A stretch of 12,861 bases of DNA from an uncultured bacterium (GTDB lineage: Bacteria; Cyanobacteriota; Vampirovibrionia; Gastranaerophilales; Gastranaerophilaceae), in contig CADCPD010000192.1 of NCBI GenBank assembly GCA_902803265.1, positions 1-12,861 on the forward strand. The letters run 5' to 3'. The translations under genes were made by a program, and so were the position numbers. The notes below the pieces were generated by a model. It was not told where the DNA came from. It did no database searches and saw nothing but the letters and a program-made list of their open reading frames with translations. This document shows, piece by piece, positions 7,244 through 12,861 of the stretch (the stretch's first letter is position 1; every line of letters begins with the position of its first letter).

Positions 7244-8254
7244 TTATTTTTCTAATTCAGCAAGTTCTTTTTCTGCTCTTGCTTTTACTTTAGGATCAAT
7301 GTCTTTGCTTGCTTCTGCAAAAAGCATTTTTAGATCATCCTTGTATTCCGGAGCTTTTACATAGCTTAAAGATGCAAGTGCAGCTTCTCTTGAACCGGCA
7401 TTACTATCGTTTTTGAGTTCATTTGCGATTCCTGCCATTCCAACAATATCTTCCATTGGAACTTGTTCTCCGGCTACTTTTTTTATTCCGTCTGTATATT
7501 GTTTTTGCAATATAGCTGTTGTATACATTGCATATTCTTTGTTTCTTTGAACAGATTTTTTATCAGCTTCCGGAACTTTTGACGTATCCTGACTCATTAT
7601 TCCGATTAAAGCATCTAATACTTTTACATCAAGCATTTCATCAGCCTTTTCAGGTGCTAATTTTGAAATTTGAGCTATAGCTTCCATAGCATTTGCTTGT
7701 TCTTCATAGTCTTTGCTGTTTAAAATATCTACAAGTCCGTCTAAATCTAATTGAGGCTTTAACTTATCAGGTGCAACAATTTCAGGTTTTTTCTTTGTTT
7801 CCTGCGCTTTTGTTTCTTCTTGTTGTTGACCTTTGAATGCTTCAATTGTCTTTTCTGGAGTTTTTACTTCTTTTTGCTTTTCAGCTTTTTCTATAACATC
7901 TTCAGGTTTTATTTTTTCTGCAATTTTTGCTGTGTCTATTTTTGGTTGTAGAGCTTGTGCTCTCAAAGCCTCTTGCGGTGTAACAAGATTGTCAGCTTTT
8001 TTTATTGGATTTGTTGTATTACTATTTAGGTGATAATGAGGTATCATAACCGGTACAGGCATCATCATAGGTGGCTGATTTGGCATCATATACATAGGTT
8101 GCATAGGATATGCATATATTGGCGCCGTAAATGCAGGTTGCATTTGCATTGCATTCTCTTCAGCTTTTTTATCTTCTTGTTTGCTTGCTTTAATAGGGGA
8201 TATTGCCCTAACTGGTTCAGCAATCTTTATTGGACTTATTGCTCCGACTTGCAT
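7244..8254 (-). CDS. Met/Pro-rich protein with C-terminal HEAT-like repeats, function unknown
   Basis: I cannot name a function for this 336-residue protein. The N-terminus carries two AISPIK copies (5-10 and 17-22) separated by a charged/Pro linker. Residues 36-73 are very rich in Met, Pro and Tyr (ten Met in 36-70, including MYMMP and MMMP). Residues 84-168 are Lys/Glu/Pro-rich and probably disordered. From about 169 on, amphipathic helices with HEAT/armadillo-like spacing appear (L/A-rich helices near 171-180, 186-199, 212-221, 240-252, 268-280, 288-298, 305-316), which usually bind partner proteins. There is no signal peptide or membrane segment, so it is probably cytoplasmic. AAAGG lies rather far (about 15 bases) from the ATG. 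It follows the motAB-DUF429 genes on the same strand after 113 bases and ends at the bidirectional terminator. A scaffold or adaptor role is only a guess. Confidence 0.8.
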   Translation of the reverse strand: MQVGAISPIKIAEPVRAISPIKASKQEDKKAEENAMQMQPAFTAPIYAYPMQPMYMMPNQPPMMMPVPVMIPHYHLNSNTTNPIKKADNLVTPQEALRAQALQPKIDTAKIAEKIKPEDVIEKAEKQKEVKTPEKTIEAFKGQQQEETKAQETKKKPEIVAPDKLKPQLDLDGLVDILNSKDYEEQANAMEAIAQISKLAPEKADEMLDVKVLDALIGIMSQDTSKVPEADKKSVQRNKEYAMYTTAILQKQYTDGIKKVAGEQVPMEDIVGMAGIANELKNDSNAGSREAALASLSYVKAPEYKDDLKMLFAEASKDIDPKVKARAEKELAELEK

Positions 8255-8294
8255 GATATAATAATCTACCTTTCTTACACACTTACATTTAAGT

Positions 8295-8323
8295 AAAGTA
8301 TTAAAAGGGATTTTTTTTGTCTA
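8295..8323 (-). promoter_or_regulatory. Possible promoter of the HEAT-like protein gene
   Basis: On the minus strand TAGACA (8318-8323, 5 of 6 for -35), a 17-base spacer and TACTTT (8295-8300, only 3 of 6 for -10). The gap 8255-8367 has no clear terminator for the preceding gene, so read-through from motAB is also possible. Confidence 0.25.
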
Positions 8324-8367
8324 TTTTTACTATGTTTGTTAATAAAATGTAACATTAAATAGAATTT

Positions 8368-8964
8368 TTATATAACAGTCATAATTCCGTTAAAATCAAA
8401 TAATTCTTTAGTTTTATCTTTTTCTATATCATATTTTCTAGCAATCAATGCACAAACAATCGCTTCAAGTTGAGCTGCCGGCATCATATTTGTCGGTATT
8501 TCTTCAAATCCGTATTCCAATTTCAAGGTGTTTTGTAAAAATTTACAATCTGCAGGGGTTCTTTCTTTGAAATATGAACTCAGTTTTAAATTTTGACGAG
8601 CAAGGTATAGTTCTGTTCTAACAATATCTATACCGCGTTCTTTAAGTTCACAAAAATATTCGCAGCCACGTTTTGTATATCTTTGAGTCCAATTTTCTCT
8701 ATTAGGCATATGCACATTTGTTGCCACCTGTTGATAAGGTTTAGATAAAATTCTCCATTTCCCTTCAAGCATAGTATTATCCCAAGGAAGTGATACACAT
8801 ATTTTTGATTGTTTTAAAGAAGAATAGTTATCGAAAAATAATGTAATATCTTTTACTTTAAACAATTTATCAATTAAAATTATTTTGCCGGTATCTTCAA
8901 TAACTGCTAACCCGCTTTCAACAGTGGAAACCGGTGCCAGTGCCAGTCCAATATAATATTTCAT
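8368..8964 (-). CDS. DUF429-like (RNase H-fold) protein, catalytic residues apparently degenerate
   Basis: This 198-residue protein has the layout of the DUF429 family, predicted RNase H-fold nucleases: a first strand YIGLALA (4-10), a second element with SGLAVI (17-22), a strand ending SLPWD (58-62) where the family usually has IDAPL, an RTELYLA segment (116-122) resembling the family's E-x-P-A motif, and a last helix AAQLEAIVCALIA (163-175) resembling DALDALVCALTA. The acidic residue expected in the first strand is absent (GLALA instead of GID-A), and the final helix keeps only E167. It may therefore bind nucleic acid or protein without cutting. It starts 8 bases after motB, with AAAGGT overlapping the motB stop, so it is cotranslated with the flagellar stator genes. 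Family assignment comes from motif recall only. Confidence 0.6.
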   Translation of the reverse strand: MKYYIGLALAPVSTVESGLAVIEDTGKIILIDKLFKVKDITLFFDNYSSLKQSKICVSLPWDNTMLEGKWRILSKPYQQVATNVHMPNRENWTQRYTKRGCEYFCELKERGIDIVRTELYLARQNLKLSSYFKERTPADCKFLQNTLKLEYGFEEIPTNMMPAAQLEAIVCALIARKYDIEKDKTKELFDFNGIMTVI

Positions 8965-8972
8965 GTTTACCT

Positions 8973-10022
8973 TTATTCTTCTTGAAAATCAATATCAAAT
9001 GTTTTTGGGTCAATTACATTAATTGGTGGTAAGTCTTGGCTATAAAGCATTTTATTGCCAGGATTTAACTGCATTGTTTCAGATGTTGTATCTGACATTA
9101 TAATTGCATTTTTTTGAGCTTCTATATCACCCTCAGCAAGATTTTTTGCAGCATCTGATAAACCCTTTACACGTTTAATTGCATGCATTCTTTCAGCTTG
9201 GATTTTGTCTTGTTCTGCTTTTGACATCTTCATAAAATCAAATTGGTCATGTTCCATGCTCTTGAATTTATTTCTCAATATTAAAATATCAACATGTCTA
9301 TTCTTTTTACGCCCATCATTAGTTGCGTTATCAGCTATTGGTCTGGTATCACCATAACCAACAGCAGTAAATAAACCAGGCATAAATTTAAATTGAGCAA
9401 TTAAATAACGAATGATTGCACTAGAACGGGCCGATGACAATTCCCAGTTTGATGGGAATACAAAAGACATAATTGGTTGATTATCGGTATGACCTTCTAC
9501 ACGTATATAATGCAGAACAAATTTTTCAAGAATCATTCCGCCAACTTTGTTTAATGTTGACATAGCTTTAGGTGTTAATGTGGCCGAAGCAGGATTAAAT
9601 ACCATATCTTCGTTAAATGTTATAAGTAAACCTTTGTCTGTAATTTCAGATTTAACGCCTTCTAATTCACCCTTTTTTGTTGCATCCTTAATTTCTTCAT
9701 CAATTTCTTCATAAGATTTTTGTTCATATGATGCGCTCATATATTCTAACATTAAAGGTGATACTACCGAATCAGCACTACTAGCATCAGTAGGAGATTC
9801 TGACTGGTTTGAGTCAAGTAAAGATGCCATCGCTTCCATCATAGATTCAGGACTGAATGCAGATCTCATCGCATCTTCAAGTTTTGAATATTGATCAACA
9901 TCAGATTGAGCTAACGCATACAATACTACGAATGTGGCAAAAAGCAACGTAATAAAGTCGGAGTATGAAACTAACCAACGTTCAAGATTTTCATGTTCTT
10001 CGGGTTTCTTCTTTTTTGCCAT
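8973..10022 (-). CDS. motB: Flagellar motor stator protein MotB
   Basis: MotB anchors the stator to peptidoglycan and, with MotA, forms the ion channel that turns the flagellum. A short basic N-terminus is followed by one membrane helix (about 18-38) containing SYSDFITLLFA, with D22 as the conserved ion-carrying Asp (E. coli D32). A Ser/Asp/Glu-rich plug and linker region (41-125) leads to an OmpA-like peptidoglycan-binding domain (about 128-250) with VEGHTDNQP (175-183) and NWELSSARS (192-200), then GYGDTRP (222-228) and NRHVDI (241-246). About 100 residues follow this domain (251-349), longer than most MotB tails. The 349 residues thus exceed the usual 250-310. It lies 1 base after motA and 8 bases before the DUF429-like gene. 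Whether the ion is H+ or Na+ cannot be decided safely here. Confidence 0.93.
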   Translation of the reverse strand: MAKKKKPEEHENLERWLVSYSDFITLLFATFVVLYALAQSDVDQYSKLEDAMRSAFSPESMMEAMASLLDSNQSESPTDASSADSVVSPLMLEYMSASYEQKSYEEIDEEIKDATKKGELEGVKSEITDKGLLITFNEDMVFNPASATLTPKAMSTLNKVGGMILEKFVLHYIRVEGHTDNQPIMSFVFPSNWELSSARSSAIIRYLIAQFKFMPGLFTAVGYGDTRPIADNATNDGRKKNRHVDILILRNKFKSMEHDQFDFMKMSKAEQDKIQAERMHAIKRVKGLSDAAKNLAEGDIEAQKNAIIMSDTTSETMQLNPGNKMLYSQDLPPINVIDPKTFDIDFQEE

Positions 10023-10023
10023 A

Positions 10024-10770
10024 TTACTCTACCAATATAAATGAATTCAACTTTCTTTCGATTAAAGCAGGAGATTCACCTGCCTGAATTGATAAAACGC
10101 CTTCAACCATTAGTTCTTTTGCAACCAAAACTTGTGCAAAGTTTACTTTTATTCTCGCACTCATAGGAAGCATCAGTAAGTTAGCTACAAACAACCCGTA
10201 AATAGTAGCAACGAATGCTACGGCGATACCAGCACCTAACTTACTTGGATCTGATAAGTTCTGCATAACTTGAATCAGCCCTAAAACGGCACCAATGATA
10301 CCTAAAGTAGGAGAATAGCCCCCAAACGCTTCAAATACTTTTGCTGCAACTGCTACGCGACCTTCAAATTGAGTTATTTGGTTTTCCATCATTGATTGAA
10401 CTAATGTTGGATCAGCACCGTCAGCAACTGCTTCAAGTCCCATCTTTAGTATTGGGTCAGACGCTTTTTTTGCTTCTTTTTCAAGAACGATTACACCCTC
10501 TTTTCTTGCTTTTGTTGCATATTCTACAATTTCAGAAATTAAAACAGGCATATCAACTTTTGGTGGAAAAAATACATACTTTACATATGAAACAGCTAGT
10601 GCAAGTGCTTGTGGAGGGAAACTTAAAACTACGGCACCTAAAGTACCACCAACTACAATGAACGCAGCTGTAATTTGCAGTAACTGCCCTATGTTACCAC
10701 CTTCCATTGCTTGCCCTGTTAAAATAAACGCTAGACCTAAAAATAATCCGACGATTGCAAATATATCCAT
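10024..10770 (-). CDS. motA: Flagellar motor stator protein MotA
   Basis: MotA is the membrane partner of MotB; its cytoplasmic loop pushes on the rotor protein FliG. The 248 residues contain four membrane segments (about 2-20, 33-50, 153-170, 180-203), a large cytoplasmic region between the second and third (about 60-148) with the charged ARKEG (88-92), and the TM3 signature YSPTLGIIGAVLGLI (152-166) with the conserved Pro154; P202 matches the TM4 proline. The start chosen is the ATG at 10768-10770, with GGAG 6 bases upstream. A GTG start at 10780-10782 would add MERK but is itself part of the GTGGAG binding site. It is followed 1 base later by motB. No other flagellar genes are in view. No clear promoter is visible; a TATAAA at 10794-10799 is a possible -10 without a -35. 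Confidence 0.94.
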   Translation of the reverse strand: MDIFAIVGLFLGLAFILTGQAMEGGNIGQLLQITAAFIVVGGTLGAVVLSFPPQALALAVSYVKYVFFPPKVDMPVLISEIVEYATKARKEGVIVLEKEAKKASDPILKMGLEAVADGADPTLVQSMMENQITQFEGRVAVAAKVFEAFGGYSPTLGIIGAVLGLIQVMQNLSDPSKLGAGIAVAFVATIYGLFVANLLMLPMSARIKVNFAQVLVAKELMVEGVLSIQAGESPALIERKLNSFILVE

Positions 10771-10776
10771 TTTACG

Positions 10777-10780
10777 CTCC
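10777..10780 (-). promoter_or_regulatory. motA ribosome-binding site
   Basis: GGAG, 6 bases before the motA ATG, in the same GTGGAG-N6-ATG arrangement seen at leuC. It decides against the upstream in-frame GTG start. Confidence 0.7.
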
Positions 10781-10845
10781 ACTATATTACTAATTTATAC
10801 TTATATTTAACAATAATTGTAGGTTAATAAAATCATATAAGAGTA

Positions 10846-11601
10846 TTATTCTTCCATTAATTTTGTTAAAATATCTGGTCCGTCTTCTGTAACAAGGACT
10901 GTATGCTCAAAATGAGCAGATGGTTGTTTATCTTTGGTAACAACTGTCCATTTATCAGGCATAACAATAACGTCATCTCCGCCTAAATTCAACATTGGTT
11001 CAATAGCTATTGTCATACCGCTTTTTAAAGGAAGCATGTTTCCCACGCTATAATTAAAGACAAATGGTTCTTCGTGCATTACATGCCCTACTCCGTGTCC
11101 GCCATATTGTCTTACTATACCCATATTTTCTCTGTTTGCTACAGCTTCAATTGCTTTTTGAACATCATCAAGAACGCATCCGTCTTTCATAAAAGCTAAA
11201 CCCGCAAATAGAGATTCTTCTGTTACTCGTAGTAATCTTTGTTTTTCTTCTGAAATTTCTCCTACAGGATGTGTCCAAGCGCTATCTCCAACAAGTCCTC
11301 CGTAAGTCGCACCGACATCAACACTGATTATATCTCCCTCTTGAAGAATAACATCTTTTGATGGTATTCCGTGTACAATTTGCTCATTAACTGATGTGCA
11401 TATGCTTGCAGGAAATCCGTTGTATCCTAAAAAGGTTGGAATTGCTTTATTCTTATGTATTACGTCCATTGCAATATCATCTAAATCTTTTGTAGACATT
11501 CCCGCTTTTAATTTATCTTTTATCTCAGCATGTACTAAAGCTACGATATGTCCTGCTTTTCGCATTCTTTTTATTTCATCTCTGGATTTTTTCTTAATCA
11601 T
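10846..11601 (-). CDS. map: Type I methionine aminopeptidase
   Basis: Removes the initiator methionine from nascent proteins. The 251 residues carry all five expected metal ligands: D95 (in VDVG), D106 (in VGDSAW), H169 (GGHGVG), E201 (IEPM) and E232 (FEHT), plus substrate-site H78 (VHGIP). The length fits type Ia bacterial enzymes without the N-terminal zinc-finger extension. The ATG at 11599-11601 is preferred: GAGG lies 8 bases upstream, and a TATAAT at 11623-11628 puts the transcript start near 11616. The longer option (ATG at 11620-11622, MFIEVGN...) has no Shine-Dalgarno and would lie upstream of that start site. It follows adk on the same strand but is separated by a terminator, so it is probably transcribed on its own. 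motA begins 75 bases downstream. Confidence 0.95.
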   Translation of the reverse strand: MIKKKSRDEIKRMRKAGHIVALVHAEIKDKLKAGMSTKDLDDIAMDVIHKNKAIPTFLGYNGFPASICTSVNEQIVHGIPSKDVILQEGDIISVDVGATYGGLVGDSAWTHPVGEISEEKQRLLRVTEESLFAGLAFMKDGCVLDDVQKAIEAVANRENMGIVRQYGGHGVGHVMHEEPFVFNYSVGNMLPLKSGMTIAIEPMLNLGGDDVIVMPDKWTVVTKDKQPSAHFEHTVLVTEDGPDILTKLMEE

Positions 11602-11609
11602 ATTACCTA

Positions 11610-11613
11610 CCTC
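11610..11613 (-). promoter_or_regulatory. map ribosome-binding site
   Basis: GAGG, 8 bases before the preferred ATG (11599-11601), supports the shorter 251-residue protein over the ATG at 11620-11622. Confidence 0.6.
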
Positions 11614-11622
11614 TATGAACAA

Positions 11623-11628
11623 ATTATA
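11623..11628 (-). promoter_or_regulatory. Candidate -10 box for map
   Basis: A perfect TATAAT on the minus strand just after the adk terminator stem, predicting a transcript start near 11616 and a leader of about 15 bases holding the map Shine-Dalgarno. Any -35 would fall inside the terminator loop (about 11646-11651) and matches consensus poorly. Confidence 0.4.
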
Positions 11629-11632
11629 TAAA

Positions 11633-11665
11633 CTAAAAGAGCCAGATTATTCATGGCTCTTTTAG
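11633..11665 (-). terminator. Intrinsic terminator after adk
   Basis: CTAAAAGAGCCA (11633-11644) and TGGCTCTTTTAG (11654-11665) form a perfect 12-bp stem with a 9-base loop. On the minus strand it lies 9 bases after the adk stop and runs into TTTTAGTTTATATAATTT. The stem is symmetrical, but no + strand gene ends here. It separates adk from the codirectional map. Confidence 0.8.
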
Positions 11666-11674
11666 TAATTAAAA

Positions 11675-12331
11675 TTAGTCGTTAACTGCGTGAAGCAATC
11701 TTTCCCATACTTCTTCTATTGAACCGTTAGCATCAATTTTTCGTAAAACGCCTTTTGACTCATAATAAGCAGTCAATGGAGCAGTTTCTTTATTGTATGT
11801 ATCAAATCTTGCTCTTGCAATTTCTTCTGTATCATCTTTTCTTTGAGTTAATTCTTCTCCGCATTTATCGCAGTGAATACCATCTTGAGGTGCTTTGAAT
11901 TTCATATTATAAATTTCTCCGCATTTTGGACAAGATTTTCTGTTTATTATTCTTTCAATTAATAATTCTGTATCAATATCAAAATATACAGCTCTGAATT
12001 CTGCAGCTTCACTGTCAATTTCTTTATTGATATCTTCTAACATTCCTGCTTGTTCAACGCTTCTTGGAAAACCGTCTAAAACATATCCTTTTGCACAATC
12101 AGGTTCTGCAAGTCTTCTTTTAATAATAGCAGCAACAACTTCAACAGGTACTAATTGACCTTTTGCCATGTAGCTTTCTGCTTCAATTCCTTCCGGAGTT
12201 TTATTTTTTACTGCTGCTCTTAAAAGAGAACCTGTATCAACGTGCGGAAAATTTAAATATTCAGATAATCTGCTTGTTTGAGTACCTTTTCCGCATGCTG
12301 GCGGTCCTAAAAATATCAATTCTTTTTTCAT
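11675..12331 (-). CDS. adk: Adenylate kinase, zinc-LID type
   Basis: Catalyses ATP + AMP = 2 ADP in the cytoplasm. The 218 residues have a P-loop GPPACGKGT (9-17; usually GPPGAGKGT), the AMP-binding segments DTGSLLR (32-38) and LDGFPRS (85-91), the long-form LID (about 125-165) with four cysteines, C134, C137, C154 and C157, that should bind zinc, and R131, R164 and R175 as likely phosphate-contacting arginines in a QRKDDTEE context. Zinc-type LIDs occur in many Gram-positive and some other lineages. The ATG at 12329-12331 is preceded by AAGGA at 6-7 bases. It lies 27 bases after gyrB without a visible terminator or promoter, so the two are probably cotranscribed, ending at the terminator at 11633-11665. 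Confidence 0.96.
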   Translation of the reverse strand: MKKELIFLGPPACGKGTQTSRLSEYLNFPHVDTGSLLRAAVKNKTPEGIEAESYMAKGQLVPVEVVAAIIKRRLAEPDCAKGYVLDGFPRSVEQAGMLEDINKEIDSEAAEFRAVYFDIDTELLIERIINRKSCPKCGEIYNMKFKAPQDGIHCDKCGEELTQRKDDTEEIARARFDTYNKETAPLTAYYESKGVLRKIDANGSIEEVWERLLHAVND

Positions 12332-12358
12332 ACTGTTCCTTCTTTCTTTTACTAAATA

Positions 12359-12861
12359 TTATGTATCAATATTTGTTGCATAGACTGCATTTGCTTCTAT
12401 AAAATCTCTACGTGGTTCAACTTTGTCACCCATTAATACATCAAATAATTGGTCGCATAGCATTGCATCTTCAAGATTTACTTTTAATAATGTTCTGGTT
12501 TCCGGATTCATTGTTGTATCCCACAATTGTTCTGGCATCATTTCACCTAAACCTTTGAATCGTTGTATTGCTAACCCTCTTTGTCCTCTATCATCAACAA
12601 TTTTTTGAAGTTGTTCAGGAGTTGTGATTTCAATTTTATCCGTGTCAGTTTCAAGGATTAACATCTTTTCTTCTTCGATTAAAAAGTCTCTGATTAACGG
12701 ATATGTAATTTTTACTTTTTTGTATTCTGAGCTCTTTATAACGCTTGGTGTAATATTTACATAATCGTTTTCACTTAAATTTAATCTTAAAGTATATCTT
12801 GTTGTTTCAGGATTATAGTTCAATTTTAATTCATAATTTTTAGCATCCTTAATACCATAAT
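12359..12861 (-). CDS. gyrB: DNA gyrase subunit B, C-terminal part
   Basis: The last 167 complete codons are present; the frame is open to the right edge of the window, so the apparent TTG start at 12821-12823 is not a real start. GyrB is the ATPase subunit of the supercoiling enzyme. The segment QRFKGLGEMMPEQLWDTTM, about 80 residues from the end, is the gyrase tail motif that follows the TOPRIM fold, then LMGDKVEPRRDFIEANA and a terminal NIDT like the ANIDI end of E. coli GyrB. ParE is less likely because of this ending. Before the GLGEM motif, the sequence resembles the last part of the large insertion known from E. coli-type GyrB (SSEYKK, then IRDFLIEEEKM). adk follows after 27 bases. Confidence 0.93.
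   Translation of the reverse strand, partial: YGIKDAKNYELKLNYNPETTRYTLRLNLSENDYVNITPSVIKSSEYKKVKITYPLIRDFLIEEEKMLILETDTDKIEITTPEQLQKIVDDRGQRGLAIQRFKGLGEMMPEQLWDTTMNPETRTLLKVNLEDAMLCDQLFDVLMGDKVEPRRDFIEANAVYATNIDT

Noticed and set aside
8030..8296. 88-residue His/Ile-rich + strand frame opposite the Met/Pro-rich segment
   Set aside because: The His-rich look comes from reading the complement of Met/Pro codons; there is no independent evidence of coding.
8255..8367. Terminator after the DUF429-like gene
   Set aside because: The gap has A/T runs but no stem of useful strength on the minus strand; ACTTA-CATT-TAAGT is only 5 bp.
10771..10845. Sigma28-type flagellar promoter before motA
   Set aside because: No match to TAAA-N15-GCCGATAA. 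A TTGTTA-N18-TAATAT pair (10784-10813) would start the transcript too close to the ATG, inside the Shine-Dalgarno.
1..12861. CRISPR array, tRNA/rRNA genes, insertion sequences, attachment sites, phage or toxin-antitoxin genes
   Set aside because: No repeated spacer pattern, cloverleaf sequence, transposase motif or terminal inverted repeats were seen on either strand by eye.

Overview
The window is a strongly AT-rich, gene-dense stretch of bacterial chromosome. It has two incomplete genes at its edges (leuD at the left, gyrB at the right) and ten complete protein genes between them. Core metabolism, flagellar stator genes, a secreted Asn-rich miniprotein and a Met/Pro-rich HEAT-like protein, all at low GC, would fit a gut Vampirovibrionia (Melainabacteria, Gastranaerophilales-like) genome. 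That placement is an inference from gene content and style; no rRNA or other decisive marker is present. No gene-free stretch exceeds 300 bases; the longest is about 218 bases (4121-4338).

Left part (1-4120), leucine biosynthesis. The 3' end of leuD lies on the + strand. It runs tail to tail into a tight minus-strand operon leuC-leuB-leuA (transcribed 4120 to 267; gaps of 2 and 0 bases). Together they encode isopropylmalate synthase, both subunits of the isomerase, and the dehydrogenase. The two isomerase subunits are therefore on opposite strands, and the leuD and leuA stop regions overlap by 4 bases. A good sigma70-type promoter sits just upstream of leuC, with too short a leader for attenuation.

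Middle part (4121-7223), + strand. A 218-base divergent region carries the leuC promoter and, on the other strand, a perfect TATAAT followed by a terminator-like hairpin ahead of NAD kinase. NAD kinase overlaps recN by an ATGA, a pairing known from other bacteria. After an AU-rich hairpin leader comes an unrecognised small secreted Asn-rich protein with two CX4C motifs, closed by a strong bidirectional terminator.

Right part (7244-12861), minus strand throughout. In transcription order this holds gyrB (3' end) - adk - [terminator] - map - motA - motB - RNase H-fold (DUF429-like) protein - Met/Pro-rich HEAT-like protein. The flagellar stator genes motA and motB are adjacent (1-base gap), and the DUF429-like gene follows 8 bases later with its Shine-Dalgarno on the motB stop. 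adk and map keep the neighbourhood they have in the ribosomal spc operon, but sit away from ribosomal genes.

Most genes are ordinary housekeeping genes. The least explained items are the secreted CX4C protein and its leader, the degenerate RNase H-fold protein tied to motAB, the long MotB tail, the Met/Pro-rich HEAT-like protein and the nadK leader hairpin. I see no convincing new multi-gene system.
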